DNA of 64,000 bases from Haloterrigena alkaliphila (GTDB lineage Archaea > Halobacteriota > Halobacteria > Halobacteriales > Natrialbaceae). The stretch spans positions 1,488,001-1,552,000 of the forward strand of contig NZ_CP071462.1 in assembly GCF_017352155.2 (NCBI RefSeq), in the 5' to 3' direction. Under the pieces are notes generated by a model. The model had not been told where the DNA came from, did not search any database, and saw only the letters and a program-made list of their open reading frames with translations. Position numbers and translations under genes: made by a program. Positions 43,335-52,416 of the stretch are shown piece by piece (position 1 is the stretch's first letter; every line of letters starts with the position of its first letter).

Positions 43335-43472
43335 CGGCGTTTCGAAACGGTATTCTGCGCCATTTCGCCGACCGAGTATCGTCTCGTGCGATTCGCTCGT
43401 CGAGAACGCGAGTCGATCAGGGAGGAGAGCGTCCGTCACGCTAGTACGGCGAAACCGCCGACAACTGCCGAC

Positions 43473-43616
43473 TCAGAAGCGGCGGGCGAGGAGTCGCTCG
43501 AGAAATTTCGCGAATCCGATCGTCGGCGTTCCGGGGAGGTAGACCGGCACCTCGCTCCGTTCGGTCAGTTCCGGGGGATCGTTCCAGGTCTCGTCCGTGG
43601 AGTTCTTGGCTGCCAT
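43473..43616 (-). CDS. Small hypothetical protein (47 aa) convergent with the nitrite reductase gene
   Basis: ATG at 43616. The peptide starts MAAKNSTDETWNDPPELTER and ends with a basic amphipathic helix GFAKFLERLLARRF. The acidic start and defined basic helix suggest a real small protein, perhaps membrane- or protein-associated. An AT-rich promoter-like stretch lies immediately upstream (43640-43690). Family not recognised. Confidence 0.55.
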   Translation of the reverse strand: MAAKNSTDETWNDPPELTERSEVPVYLPGTPTIGFAKFLERLLARRF

Positions 43617-43776
43617 ACGATCGATTGGAACCAGGCGCATTTACGTTTTTGCAAATTTAGTTCTCGTATCGAAAACAATCAATCGTGACCGAGTAACGTT
43701 CGCACGGTATTCGATGGCCCGGGACGCCGACGGCAGACGGGCGGAGACGGTGCCGTCGACCGTCCGGCGGCGCGGG

Positions 43777-44136
43777 TTACCGGTGTTCGCGCGTTCGCTC
43801 GTAGGCGTAGTCGACGGCGTCCTCGAGCGAGCCGGGGCCGTCGTAGTTGGCCGCGAAGAGATCCATGAACTGGCGGGCGATCCGCCCGCAGCGCTCGAAC
43901 GTGAGGACTGTCCTGACGCGGATCGTCTCGGAGAGGTCGAGGCCGGGGTAGGTCGTCGCGGTCAGGGCGTACCCGGGGTGGTCCTCGCCGTCGAGCGACG
44001 CCGGCGCGACCTTCAACCGCAGGTCACCCGATTCGTGACGATACATCCGATACTCCATTTCCCGGTCCGTGTCGGCCGGGGTGTAGGTCCGACTCTCTTC
44101 CGTATTCCATTCGGGCGGCACGTCGGCGTCCATCAT
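43777..44136 (-). CDS. Conserved haloarchaeal protein of unknown function
   Basis: A 119-residue acidic soluble protein. A predicted beta-rich middle (REMEYRMYRHESGDLRLKV, GYALTATTYPGLDLSETIRV) is followed by helices (CGRIARQFMDLFAANYDG, LEDAVDYAYERTREHR). One Cys only; no catalytic motif seen. It looks like one of the many uncharacterised haloarchaea-wide families, but I cannot name it. Two ATGs at the start (MMDAD) leave the start uncertain by one codon. Confidence 0.75.
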   Translation of the reverse strand: MMDADVPPEWNTEESRTYTPADTDREMEYRMYRHESGDLRLKVAPASLDGEDHPGYALTATTYPGLDLSETIRVRTVLTFERCGRIARQFMDLFAANYDGPGSLEDAVDYAYERTREHR

Positions 44137-44378
44137 CCATCGATACCGACCGAAGGGCTACGTCCGTACCGAAATACGCAATATTCTCGGACGCAAGTCC
44201 AGAAATTCCACCAATGATGGGTTCACTCCGTCGAACCGGATTATATTCTGGAAGAACGTTTGATTACAGAGGAACAATTCGGAGGATGTCGAAACCGGGG
44301 ACGGAATCGGGGTCGAAATCGCACTCGGTTCCCGATAGGGTCGGAACTCCACCGATCCGACGTACCCGTGCCAGCCCG

Positions 44379-45236
44379 TCAGTCGTCGCTCGAGTCCGCA
44401 GTCCCAGTTGCGGATTCGCTCGCGCCCGTCTCCGCCGGACTGACGCTCCCCGTCCGGTAGCCGTGGAGATCCAGCGTGACGTGGTCGAACCCCAGTTGCG
44501 AGAGTTCCTCCCGGACCGTCTCGGCGAACTCGCGGGTCAGCGCCCGCTCGAGTTCGTCGGGCGCGACCTCGATGCGGGCCAGTCCGTCGTGGTCGCGCAC
44601 GCGGAACTGATCGAACCCCCACTGGCGGAGCAGGGCCTCCGCGCGCTCGACGCGGGTGAGCCGCTCCTCGGTGACCTCGAGGCCCGTCGGGATCCGCGAG
44701 GAGAGGCAGGCCATCGAGGGCTTGTCCGCCACCGAGAGGCCGTAGCGGGCGGCGATCTCGCGCACCTCTTCTTTGGTAATGTCGTGAGCCAGCAGCGGCG
44801 AGTGCACCTCGAGTTCGTCGACCGCCTGCAGGCCGGGGCGGTGGCCCGCGCCCGGATCGTCCGCGTTCGTGCCGTCGCAGACCGTCTCGATCCCCAGCTC
44901 GCGGGCCGTCTCGAGCATCTCGCCCAACCGCATCGTCCGGCAGTGGTAGCAGCGATCGTCGTCGTTCGCGACGAACGCGTCGCTCTCGAGTTCGGAGAAG
45001 GAGACGATCTCGTGGCGGATCCCGATCTCCTCGGCGACCTGCCTGGCATCCTCGAGTTCCGCCTCGGGGAGCGTCTCGCTCTTCGCCGTACAGGCGACCG
45101 CGTCCTCCCCGAGGGCATCGCGGGCGATGGCGGCCACGACGCTCGAGTCTACCCCACCGGAGAACGCGACCAGCACGCCGTCCCGCTCCGCGAGGTCCTC
45201 GCGCGCGGCCTCGAGTTTCGCCTCGAGCGTTGTCAT
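44379..45236 (-). CDS. larE: ATP-dependent sacrificial sulfur transferase LarE-like (PP-loop)
   Basis: A 285-residue PP-loop adenylating enzyme. Residues 22-32 are the pyrophosphatase loop AFSGGVDSSVV. DRCYHCRTMR at about 92-101 and MACLSSRIPTG at about 174-184 contain the cysteines expected in LarE-type enzymes, which donate their own sulfur to make the nickel-pincer cofactor of lactate racemase. In archaea the role may differ, and no larB, larC or larA is in the window. The ATG at 45236 follows the spurious leader MPVGCERRV. Acidic Ser/Ala/Thr-rich tail of about 20 residues. Confidence 0.88.
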   Translation of the reverse strand: MTTLEAKLEAAREDLAERDGVLVAFSGGVDSSVVAAIARDALGEDAVACTAKSETLPEAELEDARQVAEEIGIRHEIVSFSELESDAFVANDDDRCYHCRTMRLGEMLETARELGIETVCDGTNADDPGAGHRPGLQAVDELEVHSPLLAHDITKEEVREIAARYGLSVADKPSMACLSSRIPTGLEVTEERLTRVERAEALLRQWGFDQFRVRDHDGLARIEVAPDELERALTREFAETVREELSQLGFDHVTLDLHGYRTGSVSPAETGASESATGTADSSDD

Positions 45237-45303
45237 GACCCGTCGTTCGCACCCGACGGGCAAAAGCGCGTTGTCGTCGGTCGGGATCGGGACGTCGCCG
45301 CGA

Positions 45304-45594
45304 TCAGCCGTCCGCCTCGTGGACCCGATCGAGCAGTCCCGACTCCGGCACGTCGACGACGCCGGCGGCGTCTAACACCGACTGAAACGCCTCGGACTGG
45401 AAGTACTCGAGCGCCTCCTCGAGGCGATCGTCGTCGAGTTCCTGTACGACCAGCAGCGTCGTCGGATCGTCGCGCTTGCGAAACACTTGCGTTCCCAGCG
45501 AGCCGTGAGCCGCCCGCGCGTCGGCGTTCTCCTCGTGGTGGGTTTCCCAGCGGTCGTAGTCCTCGATTACGTGTTCGGCGTACAGGTAGACCAT
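45304..45594 (-). CDS. Dimeric alpha-beta-barrel (ABM-like) small protein
   Basis: A 96-residue protein with the ferredoxin-like/ABM layout: YLYAEHVIEDYDRWETHHEE, then GTQVFRKRDDPTTLLVVQEL, then ALEYFQSEAFQSVLDAAGV. Homologous small proteins are monooxygenases, cyclases or haem-binding stress proteins. The catalytic residues are not diagnostic here. It lies 67 bp from larE on the same strand; a link is not evident. Confidence 0.75.
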   Translation of the reverse strand: MVYLYAEHVIEDYDRWETHHEENADARAAHGSLGTQVFRKRDDPTTLLVVQELDDDRLEEALEYFQSEAFQSVLDAAGVVDVPESGLLDRVHEADG

Positions 45595-45638
45595 CGAATC
45601 GTCTTCACCGTACGGTCACCAGCCACAAAACAACCGGT

Positions 45639-45809
45639 CTACTCCCGACCGCGATCCCGCCCGTCTCGGCTCGAGTCCCCGACGGCCGCTCGAAGCGCCT
45701 CGCGGGCCTCCGGCGGGACCTCGTCGGCGCGCATTCGCTCGTCGAGTCACCAGCGGCGCTCGAGGACGACCGCGTCGTCGCGAGCGGGCGTCCGGAGCGG
45801 GCCGTCCAC
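45639..45809 (-). pseudogene. Small gene interrupted by an in-frame TGA
   Basis: GTG at 45809 opens a 56-residue frame with one TGA at 45749-45747: MDGPLRTPARDDAVVLERRW, stop, then LDERMRADEVPPEAREALRA and an Arg/Asp tail. Both sides have typical haloarchaeal codon use and composition and the frame is shared, so one mutation (for example CGA or TGG to TGA) in a formerly intact small gene is the simplest reading. The part after the stop could still be made from its own ATG (45731) as a 31-residue peptide. Confidence 0.4.
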
Positions 45810-45858
45810 TGCACGCCGGGCGGTTAAGTCCCTGTTCGTGGTAGACCTCGAGAGTACG

Positions 45859-46428
45859 ATGTCCGTGTCCGACCGATTACGGCAGTTGCGAGCGACGAGC
45901 GACGAACGGGAGGGCCCCGACTCGATGGCCCATCAGTCGCGCGCCGAACACGCGTTCTACTCCGCCGTGCGCGGCCTCCAGGCGGGGTTCGTCGCGACGA
46001 TCATCATGACGGCGTTCCGGCTCCCGATCCTGCGGTCGCTGCCGCCCTCGGCGAACTTCTGGGCGCAGTACGTTACCGGCGGCGACCCCGAGGAGCATCC
46101 GCTCGCCGGGCTGATCCTGCACTTCGTCTACGGCGTGCAGGCGGGGGCGATATTCGGCGGCCTGTTCGCCCTGCAGGACGCCGACCGATCCATCGAACCC
46201 GAGCAACGCGGTCTCGTCTGGGGATCGATCTACGGAATGGTCCTCTCGGCCTTCGGCTCGCAGTTCATGCTGAAGGAACTGCTGGGGATCCGCCTCGACG
46301 CCGACGAACTCGCGCTGTTCCACGCGGGACACCTCGTCTACGGCCTCTCGCTGGGCGCGTGGGTCGGATCGCGGACCGAAGGCGTCGAGGACCCCGAGAC
46401 GGAGTACGAGTACAACGACGGTAACTGA
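45859..46428 (+). CDS. Uncharacterised haloarchaeal membrane protein
   Basis: 189 residues. A hydrophilic N-terminus of about 30 residues, then about four helices (for example AGFVATIIMTAFRLPIL, LILHFVYGVQAGAIFGGLFAL, IYGMVLSAFGSQFML, HLVYGLSLGAWVGS). The two HxxYG segments (HFVYG, HLVYG) suggest an internal duplication. ATG at 45859 follows a gene-sized gap from the broken ORF on the other strand. Role unknown. Confidence 0.75.
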   Translation: MSVSDRLRQLRATSDEREGPDSMAHQSRAEHAFYSAVRGLQAGFVATIIMTAFRLPILRSLPPSANFWAQYVTGGDPEEHPLAGLILHFVYGVQAGAIFGGLFALQDADRSIEPEQRGLVWGSIYGMVLSAFGSQFMLKELLGIRLDADELALFHAGHLVYGLSLGAWVGSRTEGVEDPETEYEYNDGN

Positions 46429-46510
46429 GTCCGCACCGCCGAGACGACCGCGACTCCGTTCGCACCGATCCGATACGACCCGCCCACTTCTCGACGTTCC
46501 GCCGTCCCGT

Positions 46511-47608
46511 TCAGACGTCCACGACGTCGATCAGCCCCTCGACGTCCTCCTCGAGTCGGTTCGCGTACTCCAGACGCAGGTCCCGCGCGTCCGCCTTCGT
46601 CACGTACTGGCGGCCGTCGATCCGCGTCGAGATGGGGTGATAGTCGTCGACGGAAAACCCCATCCGATCGAGGTAGCGGACGACCTCGGCCGACTCGAGG
46701 CCGTCGTGGATCGCCGCCTCGGCGAGGTCGCAGGCGACGTCGAACGCGGGGAGGCTGATGCCGTCGCGCGTGACGTGGCCGGTGTTCCGGGGGTCGCTGT
46801 CGGTCTCGATTTCGACGGTCGTGTGGTGGAGCCGTTCCATCACCGTCTCGAGTTCGTCGGCCAGTTGCAGCAGTTGGCTCGGGAGCGCCGCGTCGGGCGA
46901 GCGCCACTCGACCGTCGGCATCTCGTCGCGCAACCTGATCGGCGTCCAGACGACGTCGTCGACCGAGAAGTGTTCCTCGATCGCCTCCTCGGCGATTCCC
47001 TCCTCGAGGGCCGCTTGCTTGAACTCGTCGTAGCGGTTCTCGAGTCGGCGGTGCCACTCGCCGACGGTCTCCACGTAGTGCCAGAGCTGGCCGTGTTTGG
47101 GGTACTCCTCGTAGCTCTTCTTCCGGTAGCTGTAGGCGCGGGCGCTGTTGGCGACGCGTTCGCCGTCGATGTACGGCGAGGAGTTGACCAGCGCCAGCGC
47201 CGAGTCCAGCGCGATGAGCGCGTTGAGCTGGTCGGTGACGTTTCGCTTCTCGACGTGAACGTGCGTCCCGGCGCAGTGCTTCGCGTAGTCGAAGTTCTCG
47301 CCGACGACAGCCTTCTGGATGCGGCCACGCTCGCCGGACCGCCGGTCGATCTGCCCGCAGTTGATCGGCGTCCCCAGCGGGACGAGCCGCTTGTCCTCGG
47401 CCGCCGCCTTCGAGAGCACCTCGTCGAGGTCCCTGACGAACTCCGCCCGTAGTTCGTCGATGGTCTCACACGGCGAGGTCTTCAGTTCGAACAGCGGTTC
47501 GACGAACTCCTCTTCCGTCCGTTCGGAGACGTCCGTGAGCGCGCCCGGTTCGGTGAGTTCGCCGTCGGTATCGACGACCCAGTACTCGACTTCGATGCTC
47601 GTGTTCAT
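46511..47608 (-). CDS. gshA: Glutamate-cysteine ligase, archaeal GshA
   Basis: A 365-residue ATP-dependent ligase making gamma-glutamylcysteine, which haloarchaea use in place of glutathione as their main low-molecular-weight thiol. Features of the GCS2-like fold are visible: SIEVEYWVVD at the start, THVHVEKRN (substrate/metal region), LGTPINCGQIDRR and PTVEWRSPDAALPS. The ATG at 47608 is used; the much longer upstream open frame (Arg/Thr-rich) is not coding. It provides redox buffering relevant to the copper and NO stress systems nearby (inference). Confidence 0.92.
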   Translation of the reverse strand: MNTSIEVEYWVVDTDGELTEPGALTDVSERTEEEFVEPLFELKTSPCETIDELRAEFVRDLDEVLSKAAAEDKRLVPLGTPINCGQIDRRSGERGRIQKAVVGENFDYAKHCAGTHVHVEKRNVTDQLNALIALDSALALVNSSPYIDGERVANSARAYSYRKKSYEEYPKHGQLWHYVETVGEWHRRLENRYDEFKQAALEEGIAEEAIEEHFSVDDVVWTPIRLRDEMPTVEWRSPDAALPSQLLQLADELETVMERLHHTTVEIETDSDPRNTGHVTRDGISLPAFDVACDLAEAAIHDGLESAEVVRYLDRMGFSVDDYHPISTRIDGRQYVTKADARDLRLEYANRLEEDVEGLIDVVDV

Positions 47609-48044
47609 ACTCGAGAGGGGGTTCCGCTGTCGTGGCGTCGGTTCCGCAGCCGTCGCTCTCCGTTGCCCTTCGGTTCGGCCAGCGTGGCGGTAGTCGACGC
47701 TTTGATGTCGGTCGGTTCGACGACGGTCCGTTCGTCGGCGCTCTCTGCCCGTGCCGCCGCCGTCGCGGTTCGATACGGTCCCTTTCACGCGATTCGTTGA
47801 AGTGGCGGTGCCTGCAGCCGCCTGCCGTCCTTCCATCGCACGTTCGTCACGTGTCGCGGTGACACGGTACACCGGTCGGTCGTCTCGGCGATACTGACGT
47901 GCGGTCGGTCGACGGCGGTCGGATGATTCCGTAGAGGTGACTCGCCTCGCCCTTGACCGTCCACCCGAACCGGTTCGCACTTTTTTCCACTCCGTAGGAA
48001 TTGTAGCGTTACTTGAGGGGATACGGAATCGACCTGTGACTGTC
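47609..48044. other. Promoter region between gshA and the NO reductase gene
   Basis: 436 bp, no credible gene. It contains a GTGTC-GCGGT-GACAC hairpin near 47851-47865 and the palindrome described at 47966-47977. A poly-T tract (CTTTTTTCC, about 47980) lies where a transcription start or TATA-like element could be. Confidence 0.5.
47966..47977. promoter_or_regulatory. NarO-like palindrome upstream of NO reductase
   Basis: CGAACCGGTTCG, a perfect 12-bp palindrome fitting CGAA-N4-TTCG, the motif reported for the NarO regulator of denitrification genes in Haloferax volcanii. It ends 67 bp before the norZ ATG. Chance occurrence in GC-rich DNA is possible. Confidence 0.45.
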
Positions 48045-50381
48045 ATGCAAATCTCTCGAAAACAACTGGCCACGTTCCTCGCGGCGATCTTCGTCCTCAA
48101 CCTCGTCGTGATGGGCGGAGGGGCGTGGCTGTCCTACGAGAACGAACCCGAGATTCCGGAGACGATCGTCGGCCCGGACGGCGAGACCGTCGCGACCAGC
48201 GACGACGTCCAGACGGGGAAGATGGTCTTCCAGGAGAACGGCTTGATGAATCAGGGGTCGATGCTGGGCCGCGGTAGCTACTACGACGTCGACTACACCG
48301 CCGACGCCCTCGAGTTGAAGACCGACTACATGCGCGACTACTACGCGCAAGAAGCGTACGACACGGCCTACGAGGACCTCGAGTCGTCCGAGCAGGCCGC
48401 GATCGACGCGCAGGTCCGAGAGGAGCTGCAGTCGAGCAGCTACGACCCCGACGAGGTCGAGTACTCCGCTGCCGAAGCGTACGCACACGAGCAGGTCCGA
48501 CAGGACTACGTCGAGACCTACCACGAGGGCGACCGCGAGCGCGGGATTCAGAAGGGGCTGATTCCGACCGAGGAGGAGGCCGAACAGTTCGCGGACTTCG
48601 CGCTGTGGACCGCCTGGATCTCACACACTGATCGCCCGGGGACGGACGTCTCGTTCACGAACGACTTCCCGTACTCGCCCGACGCGGGTAACGAGGCCGG
48701 CGGCGCGGTGATGACCTGGAGCGTCATCGCGATGGTGTTGCTGGTCGCCGGGGCCGGGGTCGCGATCTGGCTCTACCAGGCCGTCGAACTCCCCGAACCG
48801 AAGGCCGGCGGCGTCTCGATCCCCCACCCGAAGGAGATCGATCTGACGCCGAGCCAGTTACTGAGCACCAGGTTCATCCTCATCGGGGCGCTGCTGTTCG
48901 TCCTCCAGACGTTCATGGGCGGCCTGCTCGCCCACTACTACGTCGAGCGCGACGACTTCTTCGGCCTCCACGAACTCGCCGGGATCGACATCCTCGAGTG
49001 GCTCCCGTGGACCATCGCCCGCACGTGGCACGTCGACCTGGGGATCCTCTGGATCGCCACGATGTGGCTCGGCGCCGGCCTCTTCCTCGCGCCGCTGCTG
49101 ACCGGCCGTGAGCCGCGCAAGCAGGCCCTGTACATCAAGGGATTGATCGGCGCGCTGCTGGTCGTCGCCGTCGGCGGCCTCGCGGGTATCTGGCTCGGCG
49201 TCAACAACTTCTTCGACGGCCAGCTGTGGTGGCTGCTGGGCAACGAGGGACTCGAGTACCTCGAGATCGGTCGCGTCTGGCAGGCCGGTCTACTTGTCGG
49301 CTTCGTCGGCTGGACCGCCCTGGTCGCCCGCGGGTTCAAGCCACTGCTGGACCGCGAGCCCCGGTACGGGCTGGCCCACATGATCGTCTACGCGGGCGGC
49401 TCGATCGGCCTGCTCTTTATGGCCGGTTTCCTCTACACGCCGAAGACGAACTTCGTCATGACGGAGTTCTGGCGCTGGTGGGTCGTCCACATGTGGGTCG
49501 AGGGCGTCTTCGAGTTCTTCATCCTCGTCGTCATCGCGCTGACGCTGGTCTCGATGAACCTCCTGACCAAGAAATCGGCCGAGAAGGCCGTCATCTTCCA
49601 GGCCGCGCTGGTCATGGGCAGCGGCATCATCGGCGTCTCCCACCACTACTGGTGGGCCGGCCTCCCCGAGGTCTGGCTCCCCATCGGGAGCGTCTTCTCG
49701 ACGCTCGAGTTCATCCCGCTGCTGTTCATCCTCCACGAGGCGCTGGGCCAGTACCGCGCGATGGACGCCGCCGGGACGGACTTCCCCTACCGGATGGCGT
49801 TCTACTTCATCGTCGCCTCGAGCGTCTGGAACTTCTTCGGGGCGGGCGTCATCGGGTTCTTCATCAACCTCCCGGTGATCAGCTACTTCGAGAGCGGGAC
49901 CTACCTGACGGTCGCCCACGCCCACGGCGCGATGTTCGGCGCCTTCGGCTTCCTCGCGATGGGGATGGCCGTCTACATCCTCCGGGTGACCACCCGCGAC
50001 GCGCACTGGTCCGACCGACGACTGCGCTGGTCGTTCTGGCTCTGTAACGCCGGCCTCGCGCTGATGCTGTTCCTCTCCCTGCTCCCCGTGGGCTTCCTCC
50101 AGCTCGAGACGGCGTTCACGGACGGCTACGCCGCCTCGCGGGGACTGGAGTTCTACAACAGCGGGACGATCCAGACGCTGTTCTGGCTGCGCATGCCCGG
50201 CGACACGCTGTTGATCGCCGGCGCGATCGTCTTCGCCTGGGACGTCGCCGCGAAACTGCTCTTCCAGCGGAAGGCGACCGCCGAGGAGACGCGCAGCCAC
50301 GTCATCGCCGACCGGATCTTCGGCGAGGACGACGCGGTCGACCCCGTCGATCCCGTCGACCCGGTCAGCGACGACGACTGA
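48045..50381 (+). CDS. norZ: Quinol-dependent nitric oxide reductase (qNOR)
   Basis: A 778-residue single-subunit membrane NO reductase (2 NO to N2O), a haem-copper-oxidase relative with a fused N-terminal cytochrome-c-like extracytoplasmic domain. That region keeps NQGSMLGRGSYYDVDYTADAL-type sequence (about 64-85) as in other qNORs. The catalytic core has 12 to 13 helices with histidines and acidic residues in WHVDLGILWIATMWLGAGL, MWVEGVFEFFILVV (the Glu typical of NORs), GVSHHYWWAGLPEVWL and AHAHGAMFGAFGFL. The ATG at 48045 is chosen because a single helix follows directly. Its repeated VDPVD acidic tail is species-specific. No NO-forming nitrite reductase is in the window, so it may serve NO detoxification or partial denitrification. 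Confidence 0.95.
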   Translation: MQISRKQLATFLAAIFVLNLVVMGGGAWLSYENEPEIPETIVGPDGETVATSDDVQTGKMVFQENGLMNQGSMLGRGSYYDVDYTADALELKTDYMRDYYAQEAYDTAYEDLESSEQAAIDAQVREELQSSSYDPDEVEYSAAEAYAHEQVRQDYVETYHEGDRERGIQKGLIPTEEEAEQFADFALWTAWISHTDRPGTDVSFTNDFPYSPDAGNEAGGAVMTWSVIAMVLLVAGAGVAIWLYQAVELPEPKAGGVSIPHPKEIDLTPSQLLSTRFILIGALLFVLQTFMGGLLAHYYVERDDFFGLHELAGIDILEWLPWTIARTWHVDLGILWIATMWLGAGLFLAPLLTGREPRKQALYIKGLIGALLVVAVGGLAGIWLGVNNFFDGQLWWLLGNEGLEYLEIGRVWQAGLLVGFVGWTALVARGFKPLLDREPRYGLAHMIVYAGGSIGLLFMAGFLYTPKTNFVMTEFWRWWVVHMWVEGVFEFFILVVIALTLVSMNLLTKKSAEKAVIFQAALVMGSGIIGVSHHYWWAGLPEVWLPIGSVFSTLEFIPLLFILHEALGQYRAMDAAGTDFPYRMAFYFIVASSVWNFFGAGVIGFFINLPVISYFESGTYLTVAHAHGAMFGAFGFLAMGMAVYILRVTTRDAHWSDRRLRWSFWLCNAGLALMLFLSLLPVGFLQLETAFTDGYAASRGLEFYNSGTIQTLFWLRMPGDTLLIAGAIVFAWDVAAKLLFQRKATAEETRSHVIADRIFGEDDAVDPVDPVDPVSDDD

Positions 50382-50483
50382 CGCCCCGGTCGACGCTTCT
50401 CTATCTGTCACGCTGTCATTTTCCGACGGAGTCCCCCTCGAGGGGCCGCAACGGCTAACAAAACCGACCCGAATTACCAGCGT

Positions 50484-51659
50484 ATGCGCAGGCCCGGCGT
50501 CACCGATATCGTCTCCGCCGAGCGGATCCCGCAGTACGTGGTCGGCTTCGGTGTGGCCCTGACGCTCGTCGTCCTCGGTGAAATCGGGCTGCTCGCCGCG
50601 TCCGGCTCTTCGTACCTCACGGCCGGCCCGTTTCTGGTCGGTCTGATCACCGTCGCCCCCATCATCGTCGGCATCGCGTACGGGGGCTACTGGCTCGACT
50701 CCGTCCCGCTCTCGCCGTCTCGCTACCCGCGGATCGTCGGCTGGCTGCTCGGCGGACTCTTCGTCTTCCTCCTCATCAATCTCGCGCTCATCGCCGTGTT
50801 TCCGACCGACCCGTTCGCGATGGTCGTCGGGTGGGTCCGGTGGGCCGTCGCGTTCGGCGCCGGTACCGGGTTACTGATCGGCTGTATCGAAGCCCGAGCC
50901 ATCGAGCGCTCGCTGGCCGCCGAACGGGCCGCGCTCCGGGCGGAACACGCGGAGGAGCAACGGGAGTACCTCGACTACCTCAACAGCATCCTCCGCCACG
51001 AGGTGTTGAACACCGCGACGATCATCAACGGCTACGCGTCGCTTCTCCGCCGGGAGGCGGCCACGACCGATCAGCACCGCCGGTGGGCGGAGATCGTGAT
51101 CGACGAGTCCGAGGAGATGTCGTCGGTGATCGACGACGTGCGGGTCCTGTTGCAGTCGACGGACGGAGAGTGGCGACTCGAGGCGGTCGACGTCTCCCAG
51201 GTCCTGACCGACGAAGTGCGGAAACTGGAGCACAAGTGGGGGCCCGTCGACGTGGTGACGGAGATCCCGCCGAACGTCCGCGTTCGGGCCGACGGTCTGG
51301 TCGCTCGCGTCTTCGGTAACCTCCTCTCGAACGCGGTCGAACACAACGACGCGGCGACGCCGCGGGTCGCGGTGCGAGTCGACCCAGGCCCCGACACCGT
51401 GCGGATCGAAATCAGTGATAACGGCCCGGGAATCCCCGACTCGGAGCGCGACGCGCTCTTCGAGCGGGTCGAGAGCCACGGGAGCACCCACGGGCTGGGG
51501 CTCTATCTGGTCGACCGACTGGTGAATCGGTACGGCGGATCGGTCGAACTCGTCGAAACCGGCCCCGACGGCAGCCTGTTCGCGGTCGAACTCCCGGCCG
51601 CGAGCGCCGGTCCGGACGACGCGAGCGCGGACTCCCCGCAGTCGACGCTCGAGGAGTAA
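50484..51659 (+). CDS. Membrane-bound sensor histidine kinase
   Basis: 391 residues. Four N-terminal helices (about 20-40, 45-70, 85-107, 112-135) without a large external domain, then a coiled linker, the H-box SILRHEVLNTATII with His172, and an HATPase domain with NLLSNAVEHN, SDNGPGIPDSE and THGLGLYLVDRLV. This is the short haloarchaeal membrane kinase type, which probably senses something in or near the membrane. It follows norZ by 102 bp in the same direction. A role in redox or respiratory signalling is possible but unproven. No partner regulator is adjacent. Confidence 0.88.
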   Translation: MRRPGVTDIVSAERIPQYVVGFGVALTLVVLGEIGLLAASGSSYLTAGPFLVGLITVAPIIVGIAYGGYWLDSVPLSPSRYPRIVGWLLGGLFVFLLINLALIAVFPTDPFAMVVGWVRWAVAFGAGTGLLIGCIEARAIERSLAAERAALRAEHAEEQREYLDYLNSILRHEVLNTATIINGYASLLRREAATTDQHRRWAEIVIDESEEMSSVIDDVRVLLQSTDGEWRLEAVDVSQVLTDEVRKLEHKWGPVDVVTEIPPNVRVRADGLVARVFGNLLSNAVEHNDAATPRVAVRVDPGPDTVRIEISDNGPGIPDSERDALFERVESHGSTHGLGLYLVDRLVNRYGGSVELVETGPDGSLFAVELPAASAGPDDASADSPQSTLEE

Positions 51660-51677
51660 CGGTCCGCCCCGCTCGGG

Positions 51678-52352
51678 TCACGGCCGACCGACCGCGTTCC
51701 GCCGGCGCACGAGATAGTAGCCCGCCACGATCGGTTGGAGCGGCGGGACGAACAGGCTCAGGAACGCGATCCCGAGGTAGATCGCCGGATTCGGTCGCCA
51801 CGACCGGGTGTGCGTGCAGACGTAGGCCGCGTCCCGGTGGATCGCGATCGGAAACGAACCGAACGCGACCGCACCCGCGAGGCCGACGCCGGCGAGAAGC
51901 AGCCCCGGAATCGTGAGGACGACGGCGATCACCGCGGCGACCGCCCCGAACAGCGTCACCGCGAGCGAGACGGCGACCACGAGCCACCAGTCCGACCCGC
52001 CCGGCGGCGTCCCGAACCGTCTGTGTCGTCGCGCGAGGTAGACGACGCCCGCGACCGGCGCCGAGACGAGCGTGACCGCGGCGTTGAGCCACGGACGAGG
52101 CCGCCAGTTCCCGCTCGCTCGCGGTCGACGGCGGATCCGCCGGGCGTCGAAGAAGATCGCCACGAGCAGGCCGAGCGTCAGGGCCGTGTAGCCGAACCCG
52201 CTGACGAGAACCAGCGCGAGTTGTAGGCCCGGAACGCCGAGGTCGGCGTCCTGCAGGACGCCGACGACCCCCACTCCGATCACCGGCGGGAACAGGTACA
52301 ACAACCGCTCGGCGAGCCGCGCCCACTCGATTTCGTCGACGTGTGTCCTCAT
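51678..52352 (-). CDS. Hypothetical membrane protein
   Basis: 224 residues with about six helices (for example VIGVGVVGVLQDA, LALVLVSGFGYTALTLGLLVAIFF, AAVTLVSAPVAGVVYLA, LVVAVSLAVTLFGAVAAVIAVVL). An Arg-rich cytoplasmic loop lies at about 69-85. It has general similarity to uncharacterised haloarchaeal integral membrane proteins; no functional motif seen. Convergent with the kinase gene (18 bp between stops). Confidence 0.72.
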   Translation of the reverse strand: MRTHVDEIEWARLAERLLYLFPPVIGVGVVGVLQDADLGVPGLQLALVLVSGFGYTALTLGLLVAIFFDARRIRRRPRASGNWRPRPWLNAAVTLVSAPVAGVVYLARRHRRFGTPPGGSDWWLVVAVSLAVTLFGAVAAVIAVVLTIPGLLLAGVGLAGAVAFGSFPIAIHRDAAYVCTHTRSWRPNPAIYLGIAFLSLFVPPLQPIVAGYYLVRRRNAVGRP

Positions 52353-52416
52353 CTGGCGGGCGGTGCGCTACCGTCGAGGGTCCGTCGCTCGCTCCGCCGT
52401 CGCTTGCGCCTCCCGA

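Noticed and set aside
45747-45749. In-frame TGA considered as selenocysteine
   Set aside because: No selenocysteine machinery is known in haloarchaea, no redox-active motif at the site, and a mutation is simpler.
47609-47936. N-terminal extension of gshA through the intergenic region
   Set aside because: The extended frame is Arg/Thr-rich without similarity; the enzyme begins at MNTSIEVEYW.
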